This document shows, piece after piece, positions 1-9,340 of a stretch of DNA of 64,000 bases; position 1 is the stretch's first letter; each line of letters begins with the position of its first letter. The notes below the pieces were generated by a model. That model saw nothing but the letters and a program-made list of their open reading frames with translations. It had not been told where the DNA came from and did no database searches. Where the stretch lies: positions 9,815 through 73,814 of the forward strand of contig DATCDK010000064.1 of assembly GCA_036510735.1 (NCBI GenBank), in the 5' to 3' direction. Source of the stretch: PALSA-607 sp036510735. GTDB taxonomy: Bacteria; Actinomycetota; Actinomycetes; Acidothermales; Acidothermaceae. The position numbers and the translations under genes were made by a program.

Positions 1-938
1 ATGCCGACCTTCGGTCTGGCCACGTCGATGTGGTGATCGTCGATGCCAAGCAGGTCGTCGTGGCCACGGCGATCAGCGCGGGCGACACCTCCACCACGGC
101 CCAACTCGCGGGAGCCGCTGCCCAGACCCTTGGAACCGCCGCAGCCTTCCAGGCAGCTGGGCTCACCGCGGCTCAAGCCAACGCCATCATCCATGCGAAA
201 CCGGTGTCGCTTGTCGGACTTCAACCAGCAAGCGTCTCGCATCACAAGCACTCGCCCGCGTCCGTCTTCACGCTGGTTCTGGTATTCGTCATGCTCGGGC
301 AGTACAGCACGTGGATCCTGACCGGAGTTGTCGAGGAGAAGACCAGCCGCGTGGTCGAGGTCCTCTTGGCGGCGGTGCGTCCAGCGCAGCTGCTCGGCGG
401 CAAGGTACTCGGGATCGGACTGGTCGCCGCCGCACAGGCGAGCATGCTGGTCGCAGTCGCCCTGGGATTGTCCGCGGCCGTGGGGTCCGACCTGTTGCAC
501 GGCACCGGACCGGTCACCGTACTGGCCGCCTTGCTCTGGCTCGTGCTCGGCTACGCCTTCTACTGCTGGGTATATGCGGCTGCTGGCTCGACCGTCGAAC
601 GCCAAGAACAGGTGCAGAGCCTCGCGTTTCCGTTGACGATTCCGGTGATTGTCGGCTACATCAGCTCGCTGACGGTTGCCACAACGGGTACGCCGAACAC
701 GTTCGTCGACGTGCTCGCCTACCTGCCGCCGACGGCACCCTTTGCCATGCCCACTCTCGTCGGCATCGGGGCAGCAACGTGGTGGGAATTCGCCATCTCG
801 GTCGTCTTGAGTATCGCCAGCACAGTCGCCGTCGCGCGCCTCGCGACGTCCATCTATCGCCGAGCGATTCTGCGGACGGGTCGACGCGTGCACATCCGCG
901 AATTGCTGCGAGCCAAGCCGACCGGCTCGCAGCGCTAG
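1..938 (+). CDS. ABC-2 type transporter permease, 5' partial
   Basis: Permease subunit of an ABC-2 (NatB/YhaP-like) exporter. The reading frame is open back to base 3 and continues with good coding sequence before the first ATG at base 30, so the true start lies left of the window. What remains (about 310 residues) ends a periplasmic domain and then has five to six hydrophobic segments, with the family-typical stretch GVVEEKTSRVVEVLL before the first of them, as in exporters whose membrane segments sit C-terminally. The partner ATPase should lie upstream. The substrate is not predictable. The stop codon overlaps the end of the convergent SDR gene by 4 bp, leaving no room for a terminator between them. 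Confidence 0.85.
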   Translation, partial: ADLRSGHVDVVIVDAKQVVVATAISAGDTSTTAQLAGAAAQTLGTAAAFQAAGLTAAQANAIIHAKPVSLVGLQPASVSHHKHSPASVFTLVLVFVMLGQYSTWILTGVVEEKTSRVVEVLLAAVRPAQLLGGKVLGIGLVAAAQASMLVAVALGLSAAVGSDLLHGTGPVTVLAALLWLVLGYAFYCWVYAAAGSTVERQEQVQSLAFPLTIPVIVGYISSLTVATTGTPNTFVDVLAYLPPTAPFAMPTLVGIGAATWWEFAISVVLSIASTVAVARLATSIYRRAILRTGRRVHIRELLRAKPTGSQR

Positions 939-1735
939 CTTCGCGCGGCCGTGCTGTCGAAGATGTCGGCGACCATCGGTGCGTTCCCGGCGAGCAGGCC
1001 GCCATCGACCGTCAGCACTGTTCCGCTGATCCATGAGGCTTCGGGCGACGCGAGAAAGGCAACTGCGGCCGCGACGTCATCGACGGTGCCGACACGGCCA
1101 AGTGGGTACCACTTCGCGATCTCGTCGAGAACCGCTGGGTTGCGTGCAAGTCGGTCGTCCCAGGCCGCGGTGCGAATGGTGCCCGGTGCAACCATGTTGG
1201 TCCGTATCCCGTAGCGCCCGTACGTCACAGCGAGCGACCGGGTCAGACTGATCAGGCCCGCCTTCGCGGCGCTGTACGCGTCATTTCCCAGATAGTGAAA
1301 GCCGTTTACCGAGCCGAGGTTGACGATCGAGCCGGTACCGCGGGCGACCATGTGAGGCAGCACCGCCTGCGCACAAAAGAACGAGCCTTTCAGCGTGACG
1401 TCGACGTCGCGATCCCACTCCTGCTCCGTGAGTTCGAGCAGCGGAATGTCGTTGCAGGCGGCCGCATTGTTGACGAGGACGTCAACGGGACCGAGCTCTT
1501 CCTTCGTCCAGGCCACTGCGTCGACCACACCTGCACGGTCGGTGACATCAACCTGCCGGGCGAGCGCGGTGCGTCCGAGGTCGCGAAGCTTCGATGCCGT
1601 GACCTCTGCCGATGGCAAGTCGACGTCCGCAACACAGATCGACGCGCCTTCCTCGGCCAATCGCGCAGCGATCGCCTGCCCGATTCCTGAACCACTGCCC
1701 GTGACAATCGCGACCTGGCCATCGAAGCGTCCCAT
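935..1735 (-). CDS. SDR family NAD(P)-dependent oxidoreductase
   Basis: Classical short-chain dehydrogenase of 266 residues, the usual length. The Rossmann glycine motif TGSGSGIG is at residues 12-19, NNAA at 89-92, the catalytic Ser in NLGSVNG near 142, and YSAAK (Tyr154, Lys158) completes the triad. Asp at the end of the second strand (CVADVDL, about residues 35-40) favours NAD(H) over NADP(H). The substrate is unknown. It is divergent by about 40 bp from the TIM-barrel/D-aminoacylase pair, so a shared promoter region and related function are possible but not shown. Confidence 0.9.
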   Translation of the reverse strand: MGRFDGQVAIVTGSGSGIGQAIAARLAEEGASICVADVDLPSAEVTASKLRDLGRTALARQVDVTDRAGVVDAVAWTKEELGPVDVLVNNAAACNDIPLLELTEQEWDRDVDVTLKGSFFCAQAVLPHMVARGTGSIVNLGSVNGFHYLGNDAYSAAKAGLISLTRSLAVTYGRYGIRTNMVAPGTIRTAAWDDRLARNPAVLDEIAKWYPLGRVGTVDDVAAAVAFLASPEASWISGTVLTVDGGLLAGNAPMVADIFDSTAARS

Positions 1736-1776
1736 TCACGGCATTAGAGTGTCGGCACACGCGACTGTCAAGGTCG

Positions 1777-3063
1777 ATGGCGGGAGTGCCGCGGGCGATG
1801 GCAGGTAAGCCGGTCGAGAGTTCCGTGTTCGTCGGCGTCGAAGACCTCCGTGGGGAAGGCACCGACGTTGTCCTCGACCGAGTCGTCAACGAGTTCGGAG
1901 CGACCGGTGTCACGGTTGCCGCGGCCTACCATCGCGCCCGCGACCTGACGCCGCACGGATCCCCGCGCGTCACGATTCGCCACGACGGCGTCCATTTCAT
2001 TCCGGACGACGATCTGTTCGGCGGTCTTCGCTTGCAACCGCCTGTCCAGCGAGGAGCGAACGAACATCCCCTCCGCTCACTGCGCGAGGCTACGACCGAA
2101 CGTGGGGTAGCGCTGTCGGGTTGGACTGTTTTCTGTCACAACACGACCCTCGGGGAGGCTAACCCCGACTGCACGATCGAAAATGCTTTCGGTGAACGGG
2201 GTTCGCCCGCCGATCTCTGCCCGTCGCATCCCGACGTCCGCGCTTATGCCCTTGCATTGGGGCGCAACGTCGCGCGGTTGGAGGTCGACGAAGTAGTCGC
2301 GGAGTCGCTTCACTTCGGGACGTTCGACCACGGGTATCACCACGAACGCTGCTTCGTGACACTCGGCGGGATCGATCGATTTCTGCTCGGGCTTTGCTTT
2401 TGCATGTTCTGCACGGATTTCGCGAAACAACGCGGGGTGGACGCCGAGACGGCGCGCGTCGTCTGCCAACAGTCGCTCGCCGCCGTTCTCGATGGCGGTG
2501 CGCCAAGCTCGGACAAAGTGAGCCCGGAAGGCGTCGCGATCTACGGCGGAAGTGTCCTCGCCGACTACACCACCAGCCGGGTCCAGTCGGTGACGGAGTT
2601 GGCAACCGTCGTGTCGGAGGCAGTGACCGAAGCTGGCTCCAGGCTGGCTTTTCTCGACGGCACGGGCGCTGTCAAGGGGTACGCCGGAGGCACTCCTGGC
2701 GGTCGACTTGCAGCGGACGACGCCTGGCAACTCGGAGTTGACCCAGCAGGCCTCGGTCAACACGTGCCGGCGTACAGCGTGCTCGCATATGCCCGCGACA
2801 CCGCTCGAGCCCGTGACGACGTTGCCGCGTACCGGGCCGCACTCGGTGGCAAACCCCAGCTCCGGGTGGTTCTGCGCCCGTTCCTGCCCGACACCGAATC
2901 GGCTGCACATCTCGCGGCGAAGGTTGCTGCCGTTATCGACGCAGGGGCTGACGCTGTCGACTTCTACCACTACGGGCTGGCGCCGCTGAACGACCTGCGG
3001 CGCATTCCGGTGGCGCTGCAAGCTCTTCGTGACAGCGAAACACGGGGCGACGAGCCCAGATGA
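1777..3063 (+). CDS. Unrecognised TIM-barrel-like (glycosidase-like) protein
   Basis: I cannot assign a function to this 428-residue protein. It has alternating hydrophobic strand/acidic loop patterns and late stretches (RVVLRPFLPD near the C-terminus, then GADAVDFYHYGL) that resemble putative glycoside-hydrolase-like TIM barrels. A cysteine-rich turn LCFCMFCTDF lies near residue 210, and His-rich FDHGYHHERC just before it may bind metal. No signal peptide is seen. ATG 1777 gives the longest form; ATG 1798 (MAGKPVESSV) is an alternative with GGGAG about 10 bp upstream. The stop overlaps the next start as ATGA, so it is translationally coupled to a D-aminoacylase-type amidohydrolase and probably acts on the same class of substrate. 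Confidence 0.6.
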   Translation: MAGVPRAMAGKPVESSVFVGVEDLRGEGTDVVLDRVVNEFGATGVTVAAAYHRARDLTPHGSPRVTIRHDGVHFIPDDDLFGGLRLQPPVQRGANEHPLRSLREATTERGVALSGWTVFCHNTTLGEANPDCTIENAFGERGSPADLCPSHPDVRAYALALGRNVARLEVDEVVAESLHFGTFDHGYHHERCFVTLGGIDRFLLGLCFCMFCTDFAKQRGVDAETARVVCQQSLAAVLDGGAPSSDKVSPEGVAIYGGSVLADYTTSRVQSVTELATVVSEAVTEAGSRLAFLDGTGAVKGYAGGTPGGRLAADDAWQLGVDPAGLGQHVPAYSVLAYARDTARARDDVAAYRAALGGKPQLRVVLRPFLPDTESAAHLAAKVAAVIDAGADAVDFYHYGLAPLNDLRRIPVALQALRDSETRGDEPR

Positions 3064-4649
3064 CTACGCAGATTCTCACCGGCGGCACGATCGTCGACGG
3101 GACTGGAGCCGATCGCTTTCGAGCAGACGTCACGGTGTCTGACGGGATCATCACCGAAGTAGTGTCGCCGGGCAAGGCCGAATCACTGGGTGCGCGAATA
3201 GATGTGACCGGGCTCGTCGTCGCGCCTGGTTTCATCGACATGCATGCCCACTCCGATCTTGCCGTGCTCAACGATCCTGAGCACACCGCGAAGGTCTGGC
3301 AGGGCGTCACGTGTGAAGTTCTGGGCCAGGACGGCTTGAGCTACGCCCCCGTCACTGATGAGACGCTGCCGCAGCTGGTCTCACAAATAGCAGGCTGGAA
3401 CGGCGAGCCCGACGTAGCGCCAGGCTGGCGAACGGTCGCGGAATATCTGGCACGAGTCGACCTCGGGGCACCGGTGAACGTCGCGTATCTCGTGCCGCAC
3501 GGCAATGTGCGGATGCAGGTACTGGGAACTGAGCAGCGGGCTCCGACGCCCGATGAGCTCCAACGCATGATCGCGATCGTCACGCAGGGTCTGGCCGAAG
3601 GGGCAGTGGGCTTGTCGACCGGACTGACGTACACACCCGGCATGTACGCCGACGATGACGAAATCGTCGCGCTCTGCGCGCCGGTGCGCGATGCCGGCGG
3701 GTATTACTGCCCACACCATCGCAACTACGGCCGCTCAGTGGTGCAGGGTTACCAGGACTGCCTGAACATCGCCAAGCGTGCAGATATCGCTTTGCACCTT
3801 GCTCATTGCCACGTGAACTATCCACAGAACGCAGGTCGAGCATCGGAGGTGCTCGATGCCATTGACGCGGCCATCGCGCACGACGGGATTGACGTCAGCC
3901 TCGACACCTACCCCTACCTTGCGGGCGCGACATATCTCGCGGCCCTGCTGCCGAGCTGGGTGCATGTGGGTGGCACGGACGCCGTCATTTCTCGACTGCT
4001 AGAGCCGGAGACGCGCCGACGAATCCTCTATGAAGTCGAAGTATCCGGCTCGGACGGATCGCACGACATGCCGGTCGACTGGGCGACGATCTCCGTGTCG
4101 GGCGTGGCCGACCAGCGATCCGCCTGGGCGGTCGGCGCGACCATCGCCGAACTCGCCACTGCTCGTACCGAGGAGCCCGGTGCGCTGTTTTGCGACCTGC
4201 TGGTCGCCGAGCGACTGCGTGTCGGCTGCCTCGTGCACGTGGGCAACGAAGACAACGTCCGCGCCATCATGCGGCATCGTGCGCATACCGGCGGCAGTGA
4301 CGGGATTCTCGTCGGTGAGCGACCACATCCACGCGGCTGGGGGACCTTCCCGCGCTACCTCGGCACGTACGTGCGCGAACTCGGCATTCTCAGCCTCGAA
4401 GAATGCGTCGCCCACCTGACCTCGCGCCCCGCGCGGCGGCTGCGGCTGCCCGACCGCGGTGTGCTGCGAGTTGGCGCCGTGGCAGACATCGTCGTTTTCG
4501 ACCCGGACACGATCGCGGCAACAGCAACATACGACGACCCACGCCGCCAGCCACAGGGGATTCAGCACGTGATGGTGAACGGCGAGTACACGCTGCTCGA
4601 CGGCCACCGGACGGATCGCCTGCCTGGGCAAGCGATCCGGCGCGCTTAA
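3060..4649 (+). CDS. D-aminoacylase-type amidohydrolase
   Basis: Amidohydrolase-superfamily enzyme of 529 residues, typical of N-acyl-D-amino-acid deacylases, which release D-amino acids from N-acyl derivatives. The metal-binding HAH lies at residues 62-64 within PGFIDMHAHSD, followed by GVTCEVLGQDG, whose Cys85 corresponds to the metal-ligand Cys of D-aminoacylases. Further ligands appear in CPHHRNYG and LAHCHVN, and the late GSDGIL segment carries the catalytic-Asp motif. It is cytoplasmic, with no signal peptide. The substrate could also be another N-acyl compound or a hydantoin/dihydropyrimidine, but the Cys in GVTxE favours D-aminoacylase. It is coupled (ATGA) to the TIM-barrel gene upstream. 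Confidence 0.85.
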   Translation: MTTQILTGGTIVDGTGADRFRADVTVSDGIITEVVSPGKAESLGARIDVTGLVVAPGFIDMHAHSDLAVLNDPEHTAKVWQGVTCEVLGQDGLSYAPVTDETLPQLVSQIAGWNGEPDVAPGWRTVAEYLARVDLGAPVNVAYLVPHGNVRMQVLGTEQRAPTPDELQRMIAIVTQGLAEGAVGLSTGLTYTPGMYADDDEIVALCAPVRDAGGYYCPHHRNYGRSVVQGYQDCLNIAKRADIALHLAHCHVNYPQNAGRASEVLDAIDAAIAHDGIDVSLDTYPYLAGATYLAALLPSWVHVGGTDAVISRLLEPETRRRILYEVEVSGSDGSHDMPVDWATISVSGVADQRSAWAVGATIAELATARTEEPGALFCDLLVAERLRVGCLVHVGNEDNVRAIMRHRAHTGGSDGILVGERPHPRGWGTFPRYLGTYVRELGILSLEECVAHLTSRPARRLRLPDRGVLRVGAVADIVVFDPDTIAATATYDDPRRQPQGIQHVMVNGEYTLLDGHRTDRLPGQAIRRA

Positions 4650-4746
4650 AGTTCGCCGTCGTCGGAGGCGCTCAACGCGGCAACCTGGCAAGCGGTGGGC
4701 CTGGTGGGCACTGCCTCGTAGGTGACAATCACCGCGGGCGACTCGC

Positions 4747-5175
4747 CTAGGCGTTCACGAAGTCGGCTACCTGGGTGAGCCGGAAGCTGTTGCCGGACGG
4801 GTCGCGGAATCCTGCATCGATTCCGTACGGACGCTCCTCTGGAACCTCGGTGAACTCCACACCACGTGCGCGAAGGCTCTCGTACGACGCCCGGCAGTCA
4901 TCAGTCGTGAGAAAGACCGTGCCCGCGAAGCCCTTGGCCATCAGTTCGCGGACGTCGTCCGAGGTCTGCTCGTCCATCACCGGCGCGCCGGGAATCGCCA
5001 TGAGCACGATCGCGAAGTCAGGCTGGTCGACTGGCCCGACGGTCAGCCAGCGGAAATTGCCCATCTCCGCCATGGTGACGTCGGAGCGGACCTCCATGCC
5101 GAGCTTGGTCGTGTAGAACTTGAGGGCCTCGTCCTGGTCATGCACCCAAAGCTGAGTGTTGGCGATCTTGTACAT
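4747..5175 (-). CDS. VOC (glyoxalase/bleomycin resistance fold) protein
   Basis: Single-domain VOC protein of 142 residues. It begins with the family pattern NTQLWVHDQDEALKFYTTKLG and ends with RDPSGNSFRLTQ, which carries the usual C-terminal metal-ligand region. Members bind metal and act as glyoxalases, dioxygenases, isomerases or antibiotic-binding proteins, so no specific role can be given. The start overlaps the 3' end of the upstream AraC-type regulator by about 38 bp in a different frame, which indicates co-transcription. AraC/VOC pairs of this kind are common in actinobacteria. Confidence 0.85.
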   Translation of the reverse strand: MYKIANTQLWVHDQDEALKFYTTKLGMEVRSDVTMAEMGNFRWLTVGPVDQPDFAIVLMAIPGAPVMDEQTSDDVRELMAKGFAGTVFLTTDDCRASYESLRARGVEFTEVPEERPYGIDAGFRDPSGNSFRLTQVADFVNA

Positions 5176-5647
5176 GTCGTCCTCCGGGATCTGGTGTCGG
5201 TGCAGCCGACGCTACCGACGCTACCGCCGTCCCGTCTTCTCGAAACGTGCGCAACAGTGGCCGGCTGTAGGCCCGCACCACGCACGCAGGCACCCGGGCG
5301 AAGGCGGCGGCAGGCGGGAAAGATGCGCGATACGCGGTGGGTGTGGTGCCGAACATGCGTCTGAAGCTCGTCGTGAACGAACCGATGCTCGACAACCCGA
5401 CCGCGACGCAGATATCAGCGACGGAGTTGTCGGTGTTGCGCAGCAGCGCAGCAGCTCGTTCGAGGCGGCGGGTCAGCAAGTACGCGTGTGGTGACTCACC
5501 GAACGCCTTGCGAAACGCCCGGCTGAAATGCGCCGGGGACAGTCCTGCGGCTTTGGCGAGCTCAGCCACGTCGAGCGACTCGGCATACCGCGCATCGGCG
5601 AGGTCCTTGGCGCGCAGCAGGTGTCGGGCGATCGGTACCTGAGCCAT
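5138..5647 (-). CDS. AraC family transcriptional regulator
   Basis: 169-residue AraC-type DNA-binding protein. Unlike most family members the two-helix-turn-helix domain is N-terminal: first HTH about residues 26-47 (DVAELAKAAGLSPAHFSRAF), second about 75-97 with the conserved SFTTSFRRMFGTTPTAYR segment. The remaining C-terminal tail of about 60 residues is Ala/Pro/Arg-rich and runs over the start of the VOC gene, so it is probably not a ligand-binding domain. It likely controls the VOC gene and itself. No operator was identified. Confidence 0.88.
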   Translation of the reverse strand: MAQVPIARHLLRAKDLADARYAESLDVAELAKAAGLSPAHFSRAFRKAFGESPHAYLLTRRLERAAALLRNTDNSVADICVAVGLSSIGSFTTSFRRMFGTTPTAYRASFPPAAAFARVPACVVRAYSRPLLRTFREDGTAVASVASAAPTPDPGGRHVQDRQHSALGA

Positions 5648-5673
5648 CAGTTCAAACCCGTGTCAGACGACAT

Positions 5674-6885
5674 TCAGGGCAGCTTCACGTGCGCGGGATT
5701 CAGTTCGTCGATCGTGCGTACGCCAAGTAGTTGCATCGTGCGGCGCACCTCGCGCGACAGAATCTCCACCGCGCGGTCGACGCCGCGTTCGCCGCCCGCC
5801 ATGAGGCCGTACAGATACGCACGGCCGACCAGGGTGGCTCGGGCGCCAAGGGCAATTGCGGCCACGATGTCGGCGCCAGCCATGATGCCGGTATCGGTCC
5901 ATACCTCGGTGCGATCGCCGACTGCATCGAGAACATCGGGGATCAAGCGGAGAGGCACCGGCGCCTTGTCGAGTTGACGCCCGCCGTGATTGGACAACAC
6001 GACTGCGTCGGCGCCCGCATCGACGACCCGCCGGGCATCGTCGACAGTCTGAATGCCCTTGATGATGAGCGGCCCGTCCCAAAACGAGCGCAACCATTCG
6101 AGATCGGCGATCGTCATCGACGGGTCGAACAGAGCGTCGATGAGCTCACCGACCGTGCCGCCGGATTCGGTAAGGGATGCGAACGTGAGTGGGGGAGTGC
6201 TGAGCAAATTGATCCACCATGCCGGATGGGTGGCTGCATCGATAACTGTCTTCGCCGTCAATGCGGGCGGAATCGAGAACCCGTTGCGTGTATCGCGCAG
6301 CCGAGGGCCCGCGACCGGCACGTCGACCGTGAGAATCAGCGCCTCGAACCCGGATGCCTTTGCGCGGTTCATCAAATCCTCTGCGGCGGCGCGGTCTCTC
6401 CACACATACAGCTGGAACCATTTGCGGGCATCGGGCGCCGTGGCTGCGACGTCCTCGATCGACGTGGTGCCCATCGTCGACAACGCGTAGGGAATGTCGC
6501 GACGCGCGGCGACCCGGACGACCGCGCGCTCACCTTCGTGATGCATCAATCGCGTGAAGCCTGTTGGAGCAAAAGCGAACGGCAGCGCCGACGGCTTGCC
6601 CAGCATGCGGGTGGTCATGTCGGCGCCGGAGACGTCGCGCAGGATCGACGGCTGGAACTCGACGTCCCTGAAGAGGGTGCGGGCACGGCGCAAGCTGATC
6701 TCGTCGCCGGCGGCACCGTCGGTGTAGTCGAACACCGAGCGGGGCGTGCGACGGCGGGCGATTGATCGGAGATCGGCGATCGTCAGTGCAGCCGCTAACC
6801 GACGGCGGGTCGGATTGGGGTCGAACGGCTTCGGGCGCAGGAGCGGCTTGAGCTCGCGCCACTTCGGTATCTGCCGGTCAGTCAC
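5674..6885 (-). CDS. FMN-dependent alpha-hydroxy-acid oxidase/dehydrogenase
   Basis: 403-residue member of the LldD/glycolate oxidase family, which oxidises L-2-hydroxyacids such as L-lactate with FMN. The family series is complete: [11 protein letters not shown] near 52-62, ALSTMGTTS near 134, WFQLYVWRD at 156, LTVDVPV at 185, Lys276 in IIKGIQT, catalytic His300 and Arg303 in SNHGGRQLD, and the FMN phosphate site DTGIMAGAD then [14 protein letters not shown]. Lactate dehydrogenase (quinone) or mycofactocin-type hydroxyacid oxidase are the main alternatives; no mycofactocin genes are present here. The next gene in the same orientation is the VOC protein 22 bp upstream. Confidence 0.92.
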   Translation of the reverse strand: MTDRQIPKWRELKPLLRPKPFDPNPTRRRLAAALTIADLRSIARRRTPRSVFDYTDGAAGDEISLRRARTLFRDVEFQPSILRDVSGADMTTRMLGKPSALPFAFAPTGFTRLMHHEGERAVVRVAARRDIPYALSTMGTTSIEDVAATAPDARKWFQLYVWRDRAAAEDLMNRAKASGFEALILTVDVPVAGPRLRDTRNGFSIPPALTAKTVIDAATHPAWWINLLSTPPLTFASLTESGGTVGELIDALFDPSMTIADLEWLRSFWDGPLIIKGIQTVDDARRVVDAGADAVVLSNHGGRQLDKAPVPLRLIPDVLDAVGDRTEVWTDTGIMAGADIVAAIALGARATLVGRAYLYGLMAGGERGVDRAVEILSREVRRTMQLLGVRTIDELNPAHVKLP

Positions 6886-6907
6886 GGTCTCAAGGTAGTG
6901 CAGCGCA

Positions 6908-7393
6908 TCAGGAGGCCGAGACGTCGTCAGCAGCGCGTCGGATCTCGACGATGTCGATCTTGCCCATGCTGAGCATCGCCGTCATCGCGCGCTCTGCCCG
7001 CCGTGGATCGGGATCGCCGAAAAACTCCTCCATCCCCGTCGGGACGACTTGCCACGACAGGCCGAACTTGTCCTTGAGCCAGCCGCACGGACCTTCGTCG
7101 CCGCCGTCGGTAAGCCGCTCCCAGAAGTAGTCGATCTCGCCCTGGTCTTCGCAGCTGATCTGGAACGAGACGGCCTCATCGAACTTGAACTGCGGGCCGC
7201 CGTTGATGCCGACGAATCGTGTGCCGTCCAGCTCGAACTCGACCGTCATTACCGTCCCGGCAGGGCGTGGGCCGGCTTCGGTATAGCGGTTGACTCTGAT
7301 GACGCGCGAGTTCTTGAAGACGGAGGTGTAGAAGTGCGCGGCTTCCTCGGCGTCGGTGTCGAACCACAGGCTCGCGGTGATCTTGTCCGGCAT
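6908..7393 (-). CDS. VOC family protein, PhnB/3-demethylubiquinone type
   Basis: 161-residue protein of the PhnB-like VOC subgroup. Characteristic segments are [22 protein letters not shown] at the start, [18 protein letters not shown] in the middle (family GGP/FNEAVSF region), [14 protein letters not shown], and [16 protein letters not shown] at the end. These proteins are often annotated as 3-demethylubiquinone-9 3-methyltransferase, but no methyltransferase fold is present and that name should not be carried over. It lies 22 bp upstream of, and co-oriented with, the hydroxyacid oxidase gene. Confidence 0.88.
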   Translation of the reverse strand: MPDKITASLWFDTDAEEAAHFYTSVFKNSRVIRVNRYTEAGPRPAGTVMTVEFELDGTRFVGINGGPQFKFDEAVSFQISCEDQGEIDYFWERLTDGGDEGPCGWLKDKFGLSWQVVPTGMEEFFGDPDPRRAERAMTAMLSMGKIDIVEIRRAADDVSAS

Positions 7394-7502
7394 AGGGGTA
7401 CGTCCTCTCGACTACGGCGGCACTCTCTCCCCATCCATGTTCCACCTACTCAGACGGTCCATGCATCGAGAACTCATCGCCGTCCGACTAGAGGAACCAG
7501 TG

Positions 7503-7790
7503 CTACGCGGCGTGAGCGTCGGCGTGCGCCTGAGCGATCTCCTCAGCGGTGCATGCGCCACTGCCGGGATGAGTCGGATGGTGCTTGCCGCAGGTGATGT
7601 AGGGCGTGCCCTCGACGTGGTGCAGGCCGATCCGGTAGCAGCCCTTGGCGTGGCAGTTGATCTTGCGCCACACGACCACGAGGATCGCGAGTTCGCTCAG
7701 ACAACTACCGAAGCCGCCCCAGAAGAGGTACCACCGGCTGTTGCCGTTGTAGACACCGATGAATGTCAGGAAGCCGTTCACGAGATTCAT
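7503..7790 (-). CDS. Small single-pass membrane protein with Cys/His motif
   Basis: 95-residue protein with one transmembrane helix (about residues 24-41, WGGFGSCLSELAILVVVW) followed by a Cys/His-rich cytoplasmic tail NCHAKGCYRIGLH...CGKHHP. This resembles small membrane proteins recurrent in actinobacterial genomes and actinophages, whose function is unknown. The Cys/His spacing suggests a metal site. It is co-oriented with the beta-propeller lipoprotein gene upstream (32 bp gap) and could be co-transcribed with it. Confidence 0.65.
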   Translation of the reverse strand: MNLVNGFLTFIGVYNGNSRWYLFWGGFGSCLSELAILVVVWRKINCHAKGCYRIGLHHVEGTPYITCGKHHPTHPGSGACTAEEIAQAHADAHAA

Positions 7791-7822
7791 GCCTCGAAGT
7801 TATCGCGCCGCAATCAAATTGC

Positions 7823-9265
7823 TCAGCTACCGAACAGCGATTTCCAGCTGCGTCCGCCGTCGTTCGTGACATAGAGCGCGCCAGTCGTGCCGTTCGACGT
7901 TGTGATTTCGGTGTTGAGGAGGGCGTGCGTGGCATCGAGTGCTTCGAGCTTGTCTGGCAGGCCGAGCACGTCGTTGCTGTCGATCGCTGACCAGTGTTGT
8001 CCAGCATCCGCGGTGACTCGCGTCGTAACGCCACCTGCGTTCGGGGACACGATCCACCAGGCGCGACTCGACGGTGTGGCGACGAGCGCGTAAGTCTTCG
8101 GGTAGCTGCCAGGAGGAACAAGCGGTATGGGGACGTCGACGGTGGTCGTCAGTCGCCAGGTCGAACCGCCGTCGGTGGTGATGTCGAATCCAACGGTGGT
8201 GTGCGCACCGTCGACGACCTCGCTCGCGAGCACGGCGTGATTCGAGTCGCTGAAGGATGGCAGGCCGAACAGGCACTCGATGGCGCTGTCGTCGGGCGGC
8301 GGACATGCCGCCGACGGTGCGCGCGGTGGTGTCAGAACGGTCCACGAGACCCCGCCGTCGGTGGTCTGGAAGAACCCCTCACCCTGCGCGACTTCGAAAT
8401 CGGAGGGTGGGATCGCGGTGGCAGCGAACCCTCGCAACTGCGACGTGAAAACCATCGGCAGGAGGAACGGATTCGGCGGCGGGTTTCCGTTGTCGAACGA
8501 CGGACCGGTATACAGCGTGCGCCACGATGCCCCGGCATCTGTAGTGACTCTGAGATACATGCGGGGTGCGACGGGCGTAACTGTCTCGGAGAATGCCAAT
8601 GTCGGGCTCAGGAGTTGGATCCATTCGGCGTCTCCCGCGTGAAAGCTATGTCCCCCACCTGGCGCGGATGTCCAGCTCTTTCCCCCGTCCGCCGTGCGAT
8701 AGATCGTCACCGCCAGATTCCAGCCGTTCCAGGTGGTGACCCAGCCGGTGGTCGGGCTGATGAACGAGGCCTGGTCGAACATCACGTACAGGTTGCCCTC
8801 GAACGGCTGTCGTGAGGCGGGCGGAGTGACGTCGCGCCAGTGACTGCGGTCTGTGCTCATCCACAACGTCGATGGCTGAGCACTTTGATCGCCTCCGCCG
8901 ATCGGTGAGACTCCGACGAGGGCGACACCATGGTCGACATAGATCAGGCTCACCGACGGTGTCGATACGGCCGGGGGAACCGAAAAGTTCGAGGCAGCCG
9001 GATTCGGCCACGAAGCGACGGGCGAACTCGCTGCCAACGACGAAGGGACGGACGGCGCGGGTGCCACGCTTGAGAGCGAGAGCGGGCTGGACGACGGTGG
9101 TGGGCTCGGCAGTGCGGGACTGGAGAGTGCCGGCGCCGAACCGGAGGCCGAGCCATCGTGCACCCCGCTGCCGCAGCCGACCAACGCGGCAACCACGGCG
9201 ACCGTGCCGACCGCGCGGCCCGACGAACTAGCGCTTCGCCAAGTGGGCACCGCACGCAGGCGCAC
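7823..9265 (-). CDS. Asp-box (BNR/YCF48-like) beta-propeller lipoprotein
   Basis: 480-residue exported protein. The N-terminal hydrophobic stretch ends in a lipobox (ALVGC, about residue 31) and is followed by a long Ser/Pro/Ala linker to about residue 115. The folded part holds at least six Asp-box motifs of the form T-x-D-x-G-x-S/T-W: TADGGKSW, TDAGASW, TTDGGVSW, TTDGGSTW, TADAGQHW and TNDGGRSW. This predicts a sialidase-like or YCF48-like beta-propeller outside the membrane. No sialidase catalytic set is evident, so an enzymatic role is not claimed. Confidence 0.85.
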   Translation of the reverse strand: MRLRAVPTWRSASSSGRAVGTVAVVAALVGCGSGVHDGSASGSAPALSSPALPSPPPSSSPLSLSSVAPAPSVPSSLAASSPVASWPNPAASNFSVPPAVSTPSVSLIYVDHGVALVGVSPIGGGDQSAQPSTLWMSTDRSHWRDVTPPASRQPFEGNLYVMFDQASFISPTTGWVTTWNGWNLAVTIYRTADGGKSWTSAPGGGHSFHAGDAEWIQLLSPTLAFSETVTPVAPRMYLRVTTDAGASWRTLYTGPSFDNGNPPPNPFLLPMVFTSQLRGFAATAIPPSDFEVAQGEGFFQTTDGGVSWTVLTPPRAPSAACPPPDDSAIECLFGLPSFSDSNHAVLASEVVDGAHTTVGFDITTDGGSTWRLTTTVDVPIPLVPPGSYPKTYALVATPSSRAWWIVSPNAGGVTTRVTADAGQHWSAIDSNDVLGLPDKLEALDATHALLNTEITTSNGTTGALYVTNDGGRSWKSLFGS

Positions 9266-9340
9266 TGTCAGCCGCCTCCCGCCGTCCAGCCCGATCGTTG
9301 TACCAAGGACGCAGCGGCAGGCATGTCGGTTGTCTCTACC

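Noticed and set aside
6908..7393. Annotation as 3-demethylubiquinone-9 3-methyltransferase
   Set aside because: The sequence is a PhnB-like VOC fold without any SAM-binding motif; the name is a historical misannotation.
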